DNA of 64,000 nucleotides, taken from contig BJHQ01000005.1 of assembly GCA_014193115.1 (NCBI GenBank), positions 176,982-240,981 of the forward strand, in the 5' to 3' direction. Positions 10,390-18,900 of this stretch are shown here, piece by piece. The stretch's first letter is position 1. Every line of letters begins with the position of its first letter. The position numbers and the translations under genes were made by a program. Source of the DNA: Planctomycetota bacterium (GTDB taxonomy: Bacteria; Planctomycetota; UBA11346). The notes beneath the pieces were generated by a model, which had not been told where the DNA came from, did no database searches, and worked only from the letters and a program-made list of their open reading frames with translations.

Positions 10390-10866
10390 ATGTCCATCAA
10401 CCGCGTTCTCTTGGCCGCTGCCGTCACTGGCATCCTCGCCGGAGCCAGCGGAGCAGGCTTCCTCTGCGCCGCTGACGAAACCCCGGGCAAAGATGCCCCG
10501 GTCACCAAGTCCGCCGACAAGAATGCCTGCAAAGGCCAGAACGGCTGCAAGGGCAAAGGCGGCTGCAAATCCGGCAACAATGGCTGCGCCGGCAAGAATG
10601 ACTGCAAGGGCAAGGGCGGCTGCGCCACTGCCAAGCATGTCTGCAAGGCTTTGAACGAGTGCAAAGGCCAGGGCGGCTGCAAGACCGACGCCAATGCCTG
10701 CTCGGGCAAGAACGCCTGCAAGGGCAAAGGCGGCTGCGCCACCGTCAAGAACGAGTGCAAGGGTCACAACACCTGCAAGGCCCTCGGCGGCTGCAAGACC
10801 GGCAACAACGGCTGCAAGGGCAAGAACGACTGCAAGGGCAAGGGCGGCTGCAAAGTCGGCCATTAA
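10390..10866 (+). CDS. Cys-rich bufferin-type RiPP precursor (BufA2-like)
   Basis: The product (158 aa) has a Sec signal (MSINRVLLAAAVTGILAGAS) and a mature part built of six 19-residue repeats. Each repeat has three Cys with spacing C-x5-C-x5-C-x6, on the pattern N-x-C-K-G-x-N-x-C-K-G-K-G-G-C. That gives 18 Cys in the repeats, plus one Cys near the signal cleavage region. In the bufferin class of RiPPs, secreted Cys-rich precursors are modified at Cys by a DUF692 (MNIO) iron enzyme and sequester copper in the periplasm. The following DUF692 and DUF2063 genes, and the divergent DoxX gene, make this the precursor of such a locus. GGAG lies 8 nt before the ATG. The metal and the chemistry are inferred. 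Confidence 0.85.
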   Translation: MSINRVLLAAAVTGILAGASGAGFLCAADETPGKDAPVTKSADKNACKGQNGCKGKGGCKSGNNGCAGKNDCKGKGGCATAKHVCKALNECKGQGGCKTDANACSGKNACKGKGGCATVKNECKGHNTCKALGGCKTGNNGCKGKNDCKGKGGCKVGH

Positions 10867-10870
10867 TTCA

Positions 10871-11275
10871 GGGGGCTTCGCCCCCCGAACCCCCCGGGCT
10901 TTGTCGGGGCTTGGTTTCGGCCGCATTCGCGGCCGAAACCATGGGCGGATCGGCTTCGCCGAGTCTATCCGCCCACCGCCCCTCGGCGCCCGTTCCCCTC
11001 TCGCTTCGCTCGGGGGACCCTTTTCACCGGGGGCTTCGCCCCCGAACCCCTCGGGCTTTGTCGGGGCATGGTTTCGACCGCATTCGCGGTCGAAACCATG
11101 GGCGGATCGCCTCCGGCGATTTTCTGCGCCCACCGCCCCTCGGCGCCCGTTCCCCTCTCGCTTCGCTCGGGGGACCCTTTTCACCGGGGGCTTCGCCCCC
11201 GAACCCCCCGGGCTTTGTCGGGGCTTGGTTTCGGCCGCATTCGCGGCCGAAACCTTCCCGCTTCGATCGGGGGGG
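10871..11275. repeat. 157-158 bp tandem repeat, about 2.6 copies, rich in hairpins
   Basis: Copies start at 10871, 11029 and 11186, each opening with GGGGGCTTCGCCCCC. Each unit contains several nested palindromes: GGGGGCTTCGCCCCC, CCCCGGGCTTTGTCGGGG, a long one around GGTTTCGGCCGC/GCGGCCGAAACC, and GGGCGGAT/ATCCGCCC. The third copy is truncated after the GGTTTCGG hairpin. It occupies the 497-bp space between the precursor and the DUF692 gene. The open frames through it are GC artefacts of the repeat. Confidence 0.9.
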
Positions 11276-11363
11276 CCCTAAAGGTCCTCAGAGCAGCGGC
11301 GAGCGAGTTTGGGGAAGTGAATGGGAGTAGTGCTCAACGCCAGAAGTGAACGGAGGCTGCGAC

Positions 11364-12281
11364 GTGGTGAAGATCACTGAAATCACGTCGCGGTCAGCCG
11401 GCTCCCCAGTGACGACATCGGGTGTCGATCTGCGCACGGCCGGCAACCGCTGGCATCTGCCCAATCTGGGCATCGGCCTGGGGCTGCGCACGCCTCATTA
11501 CCTGGCGATTCAGGCGGATTGGCCGGCGATCGACTGGTTCGAGGTCATCTCGGAAAATTACATGGACACTGCCGGTCGACCGCTGGCGGTGCTCGACCGG
11601 GTCGCTGCCCATTATCCTGTGGTGCTGCACGGCGTATCGATGTCGATCGGCTCCACTGATCCGCTCAATCGCGACTACCTCTCACAATTGAAGACCCTGG
11701 CGACCCGGGTGCGGGCGCCGTGGTTATCCGACCACCTGTGCTGGACCGGCGTGGCCGGGACCAATGCCCATGACTTGCTGCCGATGCCATTGACCGAGGA
11801 ATCCATGGAACATTGCACGACGCGGGTGAAGCAGGTGCAGGACATCCTGGAACGCACGTTGTTCCTGGAGAACCCTTCGACCTATGCTGCATTCACTGAC
11901 CAGACCATGACCGAATGGGAATTCCTCGGCAGATTGTGCGAGGCCACCGGCTGCGGGCTGATGCTCGATGTGAACAACATCTACGTGTCTTCGCGCAACC
12001 ACGGCTTTGACCCGCAAGATTACCTGGATGGCGTGCCTTGGGACCGCGTGGTCCAGTTCCACGTCGCCGGCCACGACGACCTCGGCACCCATTGCATCGA
12101 CACCCATATCGGCCCGGTGGTCGATCCGGTGTGGGCGCTGCTCGGCGAAGCCTGGCATCGCGCTGGCGGGGCCTCGGTGCTGCTTGAATGGGACGCGGAG
12201 ATTCCCGATCTCGCCACCACCCACCGCGAGGCGTTGAAGGCGGTGGAGGCGATCACTGCGGCCAGGAGCGAAGCGTCGTGA
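11364..12281 (+). CDS. DUF692 / MNIO family RiPP-modifying enzyme (BufB-like)
   Basis: The product (305 aa) is a multinuclear non-heme iron oxidative enzyme of the DUF692 family, a TIM barrel. In characterised systems this family converts Cys residues of the partner peptide to heterocycles. Metal-ligand motifs are all visible in order: WFEVISENYM, VVLHGVSMSIG, WLSDHLCW, LFLENPST, LMLDVNNIY, VVQFHVAGH, DTHIGPV and LLEWD. A CGGAGG ribosome site lies 7 nt before the GTG at 11364, so that start (or the adjacent GTG at 11367) is chosen over the GTG at 11346. Its stop overlaps the next gene by 4 nt. The substrate is presumably the Cys-rich precursor upstream. Confidence 0.93.
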   Translation: MVKITEITSRSAGSPVTTSGVDLRTAGNRWHLPNLGIGLGLRTPHYLAIQADWPAIDWFEVISENYMDTAGRPLAVLDRVAAHYPVVLHGVSMSIGSTDPLNRDYLSQLKTLATRVRAPWLSDHLCWTGVAGTNAHDLLPMPLTEESMEHCTTRVKQVQDILERTLFLENPSTYAAFTDQTMTEWEFLGRLCEATGCGLMLDVNNIYVSSRNHGFDPQDYLDGVPWDRVVQFHVAGHDDLGTHCIDTHIGPVVDPVWALLGEAWHRAGGASVLLEWDAEIPDLATTHREALKAVEAITAARSEAS

Positions 12282-13231
12282 CCAGGAAACGACCTGTCGC
12301 AGCGGCTGAGCCCGGTCCTCTGCCACTGGGCGATGCTGACCAGGATCCAGTGATGGAACGGGCCAGCGCCACACCGGCGCCGCAGTCGCCGCAGTCGCCG
12401 CAACCGACCGCGGCAACGCCGGCCGCGGCTCCGGTCGGACTCCGCCTCGCAGATTTCCAGCGCTGGTTCCAGACCATCATCACCAATCCGGACGGTCTCG
12501 GTCCCGGTGCAGCTGCCGCCCGCGCTGCGGTCGGACGGGATGACGCCAGCATCGCCGCGGTGGTGACCCGCGGGCACCTTGACCCGGCGGTGCGGATGGA
12601 GGTCTACCGCAACGCCTACCATTTGCGCCTGATCGAATGCCTCGCCGACGATTTCCCAGCGGTGCAGGAACTGCTCGGCAAGGACCGGTTCACCCGCATC
12701 GCCCGGGCCTACATCACCGCATTCCCCTCACGGCAGCCCAACCTCAATCGCTACAGCATCCGCTTCCCTGATTTTCTTGCGGCGGAATCACGGCAGGCTT
12801 TCGCCGCCGACCTGGCCCGGCTGGAATGGGCGATGATCGAGGCGATCCACGCCGCGCCCGCCGAGCCGTTCGATCTGGCAGCGCTCCAGACCCTGGACCC
12901 GGACCAGTGGGCTGAACTGCGGCTGCGGCCAGCTCCAGCGTCGCGGTTGCTCGATCTGGCGCATCCAGCGAATGCCTGGTTCCAGGCTTGGCGTGCTGGC
13001 CAGCCATTGCCACCGGCGCGCAAAGGCCGCTCGTTCGTGCTGGTCTATCGCGCAGGCGAACGCCTGTGGCGGATGGACCTCACTCCACTGACCGCCGATC
13101 TGTTGCGCCGGCTGTTCGCTGGAGAAACCCTGGGTGCCGCGATCTCGGCCCTGGGCGATGCCCCCGACCTGGCGCCGCGGGTGATCCGCTGGTTCCGCGA
13201 ATGGGTGGCGGGCGGCGTGTTCACCCGCTGA
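12278..13231 (+). CDS. DUF2063 domain protein (BufC-like partner)
   Basis: The product is 317 aa. Residues about 55-160 form the DUF2063 (HvfC/BufC N-terminal) domain: LADFQRWFQTIIT, MEVYRNAYHLRLIECLADDF, VQELLGKDRFTRIARAYI, and PSRQPNLNRYSIRFPDFLA. A second domain follows, with SFVLVYRAGERLWRMDLT and a helical end. Such proteins present the precursor's leader to the DUF692 enzyme. The start is the GTG at 12278: it overlaps the stop of the DUF692 gene (GTGA) and has AGGAG 9 nt upstream, so the two are translationally coupled. The first 50 residues are Pro/Gln/Ala-rich, including a run of PQSPQSPQ, and are unlike the domain proper. Confidence 0.9.
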   Translation: MTRKRPVAAAEPGPLPLGDADQDPVMERASATPAPQSPQSPQPTAATPAAAPVGLRLADFQRWFQTIITNPDGLGPGAAAARAAVGRDDASIAAVVTRGHLDPAVRMEVYRNAYHLRLIECLADDFPAVQELLGKDRFTRIARAYITAFPSRQPNLNRYSIRFPDFLAAESRQAFAADLARLEWAMIEAIHAAPAEPFDLAALQTLDPDQWAELRLRPAPASRLLDLAHPANAWFQAWRAGQPLPPARKGRSFVLVYRAGERLWRMDLTPLTADLLRRLFAGETLGAAISALGDAPDLAPRVIRWFREWVAGGVFTR

Positions 13232-13260
13232 GATCGCCAGGACCAATCCGGCGATCTCAG
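13228..13260. terminator. Hairpin between convergent genes
   Basis: An 11-bp perfect inverted repeat (CTGAGATCGCC/GGCGATCTCAG) with an 11-nt loop overlaps the stop of the DUF2063 gene and precedes the end of the LpoB-like gene. There is no T-run, so termination is plausible but not certain. Confidence 0.45.
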
Positions 13261-13271
13261 CGAGCTGGGGG

Positions 13272-13871
13272 TCAGCGCTCCACGTCCTTGGCGATCTCGG
13301 TGGACTTCAGCCAGACCTGCTCGTTGGTCTTCACATCGACCAGCGACATGCTGATTTTGTAGTATTTCTGCTTCTTTTTCCCTGACTGGTCGTCCTGGCT
13401 GTTGATCTGGGCGGTGAGCAGGAAATCTGCCGCGGTCTCTTGGAAGCTTTCCTTGCGGGTGGAGGCGCTGGCGTGGACGTCCTGGTCCTTGCGGTCTTCG
13501 CGGGCCTCGGCGGCGTCGGTGCGGGTGACGATCAGGGTCACCTTGCGCGAATTGATGAAGGCCTCGCGGAAGGCGTCGAACACGATTTCCTGATTGATGA
13601 CTTCGTTGTCCTGGGTGCGGACGACGAACTTGCCAGGACGCAGGACCGGCTTGCGGCCGTTCTTGCCTTCGAACTCGCTCAGCCAGCCGCCCGACAGGAT
13701 CTGCGGCACCAGGTCATTGGCGACCTTTTGACTGTCGGTCTTGTTCCATTGGCCGGACAGGTCGCGCACAGCGTTGGCATCGGTACGGCGGACCTCGGTC
13801 TCGCCGCAGCCGACCAGGGCGAGGCCGCCGGCACAGGTGGTGGCGATCAGGGCGATGGCGACAGAACGCAT
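13272..13871 (-). CDS. LpoB-like penicillin-binding-protein activator lipoprotein
   Basis: The product (199 aa) has a lipoprotein signal whose lipobox is LALVGC, so it is probably anchored in the outer membrane. The mature domain matches the LpoB/COG3417 family: LSGQWNKTDSQKVANDLV, then the strand-helix elements VVRTQDNEVINQEI and FREAFINSRKVTLI. After these come ADFLLTAQINSQ and YYKISMSLVDVKTNEQVW. In Enterobacteria LpoB stimulates PBP1b; outside them the role is less certain. AGAGGA lies 6 nt before the ATG. It is 15 bp downstream of the COG3014-like gene, with which this family is commonly paired. Confidence 0.82.
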   Translation of the reverse strand: MRSVAIALIATTCAGGLALVGCGETEVRRTDANAVRDLSGQWNKTDSQKVANDLVPQILSGGWLSEFEGKNGRKPVLRPGKFVVRTQDNEVINQEIVFDAFREAFINSRKVTLIVTRTDAAEAREDRKDQDVHASASTRKESFQETAADFLLTAQINSQDDQSGKKKQKYYKISMSLVDVKTNEQVWLKSTEIAKDVER

Positions 13872-13886
13872 GGAATCCTCTGGGTT

Positions 13887-15584
13887 TCAGGGGGTGAAGG
13901 AGCGGAAGGGGACGATGGCCAGGCGGCCGGCGGTGACCGTCACCCGCTGGGCGGGCGGCTGGCCTGGGCCGGACCCGAGGCGCAGATCATAGGTGCCGGG
14001 AGGCAGGTCGATCAGCGTCGCTTCGATCCGGTCGGGCAACGTGGTCCAGGCGCGCAGGTCGGCGTTCTCAGTGGCGGTCATTCCTGCCGACCAGGTGATG
14101 TTGACCAGGGTGGCGAGGGCGCGGACCGCCGGATCATTCTGCTTTTTCCCGGCATCATCGATGGCTTTGCTAGCCACCGCGCCAGCCAGCTGTTTGGCCA
14201 CCGCCCGAGTGATGGTCTTGGCCAGCACTTCCGGCTGGTCGTCTTTCAACGTCGCGCGGGTGTAGCCGTCGAGGTCGCAGGCGACCTCAAGGGTCGCGCC
14301 CACGGGCGATCCGCCTGCGCCAGCCGGCGTGGCCGTGACTTGGGCAGGCGGTGGAACCGGCCGGTCATGGGGATGCACCGGCACGCTCAGGCCCATGATT
14401 GCCGCTCCGCCGGGCGCGAGGACCCGGGCGGCCTCGCCAGGTACCGCCACCACCCGCCAGGTGCGGACGATCTCGCTGCCCGGGCCGAAGGCGTACATCG
14501 CCAGGGCGCCCATCGAAAACGTGGTGCAGGTGATGCCGTCGGCGCGCTCCTCGGGGGTCGGCCGGCGGGGGTGGCCGCCGGCGACCAGGAAGCCGATGTC
14601 GAGTGAGCGCGGCCGGGTGATCCAGCCGACATGATTCAGCACCAGGACCGAGCCCTGGCCCGCTGGCCAATCGGCCTGGGTCAGCTCGGCAGCAGAAAAT
14701 CCCAACCGGGAGGCACGATCAGCGAATCCGGTCGGGTCATAGGCCTTGGCATGGCGCAGGAACAGTTTTTCCGCGACCGCCGGGCGGCGCTTCACTTCGT
14801 AACGGTAGCCGTCGCCGTGGCCCATGCGCTTGCGCTCAGCGGCATAGGCGGTCATCGCCGAACCCGCCATCGCATCGCAGAACTGCTCATCAGCGCCGCT
14901 GCGCGCCGAGACCGGCATCGCCGACCACAAGGCTGCGGCCAGAATCCGGCAGAACGGATCATCGCGATAATGGTCGTTGCCGGCGGTGTCCTTGGTTTCG
15001 GTCAGCACCACCATGGTCAGCTTGCGCAGCGCATTGACCGCCCGATTCCACTCGTCTTCGGCGGTCCGGCCGTCGGCGAGCTTGGGGGCCGGATCTCCGC
15101 CCAGCACGCCCTCACGGCGCTGGGCCGCGATCAGGGCGTTGATCGCCCGCCAGTAATCGACCTGGGCGTGCTCGAACAGGCGTCCAGCGTAGTCACGCAC
15201 CGTGTCGTTGGCGACGAAGCTGGCCGCCTGGGCAAGGACATCCTTGCTCCGCCGCTCATCGACCACCCGTCCGGCATCGCTGAGGTGGCGATCGGCCAGG
15301 GGCAGATCTCCGGCAAGGCTGGCCAAGGCGCCGCGCTCCATCCGCCACAGCAGCAATTGCTGCTCGTCGAGATGGCGTCCGCTGCTCGGCTTGTCGCCCG
15401 GCTCTTCCTGATCGCCGGGCTCGTGGCTGTTGTACAGCGCATTGACCTCGGCAGCGGCGGCGGCGAAGTCGCCTTTGGTCGCATTGGTCAGCACCGCATC
15501 GCGGTGTTGTTCATAGGTCCGAGACCCGCAACCTGCGAAGGCCAGGGCGGCGACGATGGCGATGACAGCAGGGATGGGGCGCAC
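13887..15584 (-). CDS. COG3014-like lipoprotein, partner of LpoB-like protein
   Basis: The product (565 aa) starts MRPIPAVIAIVAALAFAGCG, a lipoprotein signal with lipobox AFAGC. The GTG at 15584 is chosen because everything upstream in frame is antisense to tRNA-His and its flank. The body begins with TPR-like helices (EQHRDAVLTNATKGDFAAAA, LLWRMERGALASLAGDLPLA). It then has helical segments (DYWRAINALIAAQRR) and a C-terminal beta-rich part near TYDLRLGSGPGQPPAQRVTV. COG3014 proteins sit next to LpoB-like genes in many Gram-negative genomes; their biochemical role is not established. A further oddity is the Pro-rich insert near residues 425-440. Confidence 0.7.
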   Translation of the reverse strand: MRPIPAVIAIVAALAFAGCGSRTYEQHRDAVLTNATKGDFAAAAAEVNALYNSHEPGDQEEPGDKPSSGRHLDEQQLLLWRMERGALASLAGDLPLADRHLSDAGRVVDERRSKDVLAQAASFVANDTVRDYAGRLFEHAQVDYWRAINALIAAQRREGVLGGDPAPKLADGRTAEDEWNRAVNALRKLTMVVLTETKDTAGNDHYRDDPFCRILAAALWSAMPVSARSGADEQFCDAMAGSAMTAYAAERKRMGHGDGYRYEVKRRPAVAEKLFLRHAKAYDPTGFADRASRLGFSAAELTQADWPAGQGSVLVLNHVGWITRPRSLDIGFLVAGGHPRRPTPEERADGITCTTFSMGALAMYAFGPGSEIVRTWRVVAVPGEAARVLAPGGAAIMGLSVPVHPHDRPVPPPAQVTATPAGAGGSPVGATLEVACDLDGYTRATLKDDQPEVLAKTITRAVAKQLAGAVASKAIDDAGKKQNDPAVRALATLVNITWSAGMTATENADLRAWTTLPDRIEATLIDLPPGTYDLRLGSGPGQPPAQRVTVTAGRLAIVPFRSFTP

Positions 15585-15784
15585 GACGGCGGGGATGCTG
15601 GAGGGTCGGAAACGGTGGCAAGGGCGCTCCAGGCCGGGACTCGTCGCGACCCGGCCTGGAATTCCGCAGTCGATACGCAGCCGGCGCCGGCCAGGCCCCA
15701 GGCCTATGGCTTGGCCTTCGCTGCTCGCTGCCGGGACTGCCGGCTTGCGTCCCGCGGAAAGTGACCAGGATTCGCCCCCCGCAC

Positions 15785-15862
15785 GGACCCAGTAGCTCAG
15801 TTGGTTAGAGCGCGAGATTGTGGCTCTCGAGGTCGCGGGTTCGACCCCCGTCTGGGTCCCCA
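15785..15862 (+). tRNA. tRNA-His (GTG)
   Basis: Anticodon loop TTGTGGC carries GTG. The acceptor has the histidine-specific extra G(-1) at 15785 facing C73 at 15859. Arms GACCCAG and CTGGGTC pair, the T-loop is TTCGACC, and CCA is encoded (15860-15862). Confidence 0.96.
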
Positions 15863-15882
15863 TACGTGATGAGTTGAGTTGG

Positions 15883-15906
15883 CCCCAGGTTCACCCTGGG
15901 GTTTTG
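15883..15906 (+). terminator. Terminator after tRNA-His
   Basis: CCCCAGG/CCTGGGG hairpin with a short loop followed by GTTTTGTGTTT. It is convergent with the large minus-strand gene. Confidence 0.75.
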
Positions 15907-15922
15907 TGTTTGTCTGTCCCGC

Positions 15923-18900
15923 TCAGCGCCCTGCTGGCACCACCAGGGACTCGATCCGCTCCAGCTTGAAGGCGGCATCGGGGGTCAGTTTGCCGAGCGG
16001 GATGCGGAGCTTGCCGGTGTTGTCGGCGGTCAGCTCGACCGTGCCGTTGATCGTTCCAGCGCGGCAGTCCCAGCGCTCGACGCGCCAGGTCGCGTTCTTG
16101 TCTTTGGTCTCGACGACCAGCCTGCCCTGGTCCCGAGCACTGGTCAGGCCGGGGTTCTGGTCGAGGGTTTTCAGCCAGCAATAATACCGATGGATCGTGT
16201 CACCTGCCATCCCGGTCGCCTGAGCCTGGCTGGAACCTTCGACCTTCGGGTTGGCGATGACCAGGTTCCGCCACCGGCGGTCATCGCCGGTCAGAAAGCG
16301 TTTCACCGCAGCATATTCGCTCCACTGGTCGGCGGCGTCGATCCACAGCCACCACCAGAAACCGACGTTGCCTCCATACGGCAGCACCGCTTGCAGCCAC
16401 AGTCCGGTGTGGAGCTCGCCTAGCAGCTGGGTGTGGTTGTTGTGCGACCAATGGCCGCCCCACTCGCCGAGCAGGGTCGGTCGCTGCAGCGTTGTCGGCG
16501 GGAAGTGCTGGGTGAGGTAACGGTCGAGGGCGAGGGGCAGGTCGCGTTCGCCGGTTCCGCCCAGGTGGCCAGGCGCCATGTCGGATTGGAACCCGGTGTA
16601 GGCATTCGAGAAGCTGAATCCGAGCCCCGGGATCCTCCACATCTTCGCTGCGCGCCAAGGATGGCTGAAGTGGAAGGACAACGGGCGGCGCAACGGATCG
16701 TGGTCGGTGAACCAATCGCGGGACCGTTCGACCCAGCGCTGCAAGGTCGGACTGTGGCCGTTGATCTCGTCGGCTTCCGCTTCGGTGTCCCAGACGCCGG
16801 TGAATTCCATTTCGCTGGACAGGGCGGTGGCGGCCCAGGCGGTGCGCCAACCCCATCGCGCCAGGCAATAACGCAGACGCTTGGCATGGATCGCCCACGC
16901 TGTTTCTTTGGAATAGAATTCGATCGGATGGCGGCACGGACCACCGTTCTCGGTGGCGTACGGGCTTTCCTCCCATTGGCTGTCGACGCCGTTGCGGCCG
17001 TTCACCCGGATGGTCGGCGAGGTCATGCCGTGGTTCTGCAGTTCCAGCTGGATGCGCACCCCGTGGGCCGCTGCCAGGTCCAGCACCCGGTCGAGCCGGG
17101 CGGAGTGGGCCTGGCTGTACCAGGTCAGGCCGCCGTATTCGTCCCACTCCCGGGTCCACTCCTGGCCGCACCACCAGGGGCACATCCACACCCTGGCCCA
17201 GTCGAGGCCATGGGCCTGCATCGCCGTGAACCACCGTTCATAGGCTCCCGTGCCGAGCCGCTCCCAATCCCGGCTGCGCGAAAAATCCTTCTGCTTTCCG
17301 GGAATCTGCGAGAGGACATCATCCTGGCGGCCATCCCCGGGCGAGCGCAGGGTCAGACCGAGCGGCAGGCAGAAGGCGCCATCGACAGTTTCGAACCAGG
17401 TCGGGTCCCGGGCACAGATCCGGATCGGCGGCAATGCGGCCGGGTCGGCTGCGGCGGAGACCTCGACCTGATGCCATGCGCTGGTCGTCTGCTGCCATTC
17501 TTTGCGCAACTTCAGCCGGGCGACGATCCGCCATTTCCACAAGCCGGGCGACGTCGGCAGGAATCGCCAGCGCCAGTGGCCCGTACCATTCGGCAGGGCG
17601 CGCTCGATGCCGCGATCCACAGCGAGTTCATAGGGTTCGTGCCACCACGCCGGCCAGGACAGGCGCTGGCCGGCCGGCCCCTCGACCTCGCCCACCACAT
17701 CGGCGGAATCCGGGTCGTAGGGATTGGCGCTGGCCCGGCTCAGGTCGAAATCGGCGCCGATCGGCTGCCAGCGGGGAACGCGGAGCGTCTCCGCCGCATC
17801 GCTGATTCCGGGGTCGGCCGGCGGTCCTGACGTTGGCGGACGGCCGGGCGTCGGCGTTCCACCGGCAACCAGGCCGCCTGATCGGGGCGCGGCAGTCCAC
17901 GACGCAAGTCGCAGCGAACGGAAGGTCAATTGCGGTGGAGTGTCCTCGACCACCCAGCCGCGACGGCGGAGGGCATCGATGCCGACCGTCACCGGACCGG
18001 TGACTTGACCGTGATACCAGGCGGTCAGCCCCAGGCAGCGCAGCCGGCGACGGGTGGCGCTGGTCCAGGGCGTGGTGTGGCCTTTGGCTTCCCACAGCGC
18101 CTCATCGCGGAAATCCGCAGTGACCGCGAGCCAGGTCGACCAGGCGGGGATTTCGCCAAGGTCCTGCTGGTACCAGCGGTGGCGTTCGTCGGTGCAGAAG
18201 GCGAACAACCGGACCGATCCGCTAGGTGCGTCGAGCCGGGCGGAGAGGTCCAGCCGGTCGAGGTTGGCCACGTTCGAGTCGAGACGCACCCAGGCTCCAG
18301 CGGCGCGTTCCGCGCCTACGGCCGGCAGCGACAGGCGCAGCCAGCCCTGGCCGGCCGCCGCACCGGGCCCGCGGATCGCGGCGACCTGGGACCGGGTGAA
18401 GTCGGCCAAGGGCAGCGCCTCCCAGCCTTGGGGGCCGTCTTCGAAACCGAACCAGCCATTCGCCAACGGTTCGTCCTTGGCGAAATCCACCAGCAGCGGA
18501 TGGCGGAACAGCAAGGGCCTGGCGTCCCAGGCCGCGACCGTGGCCGCCATGGTCGTGGCGAGCGTGCGCAGACCGGCTTCGCCGCCGGCAGGGACGCTGC
18601 CGGTGGAGCCGGCCTGCCATTCCCTCAGTCCCGGAGCTGCCCGGCTGCGGGCGATCACCGTTCGGACATGGCTGAGCAGGTTGCTGCGCCAGCGGTCGTC
18701 GGCCCACAGCTCGGACGGCCGCAGCACCGACCACGGACCGGTTCCGAAGCGGAAGGCGCCCTGCTCGTCCCACCAGGCAGCTGGCAGCAGATCGATGGCC
18801 GGCAGACCGTTGGCCAGCACCGCATCCCAGGCCGCGGCCTGATGCCAGGCGACCAACCCCGGTCCGCGCATGCCGCCCCAACCGGCCGACCAGGTCAGCA

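Noticed and set aside
10390..10866. Reading the Cys-rich protein as a metallothionein or a structural Lys/Gly-rich protein
   Set aside because: A signal peptide and tight linkage to DUF692, DUF2063 and DoxX genes fit a bufferin-type RiPP precursor better, although direct metal binding by unmodified Cys cannot be excluded.
10871..11330. Pro/Arg/Gly-rich peptides encoded across 10871-11330 on the plus strand
   Set aside because: All frames through the palindromic tandem repeat are open by composition; the repeated peptide simply mirrors the DNA repeat.
15585..15863. N-terminal extension of the COG3014-like protein into tRNA-His, reading GVEPATSRATIS
   Set aside because: This is the antisense translation of a tRNA gene, a common mis-annotation. 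The lipoprotein signal at 15584 gives the real start.
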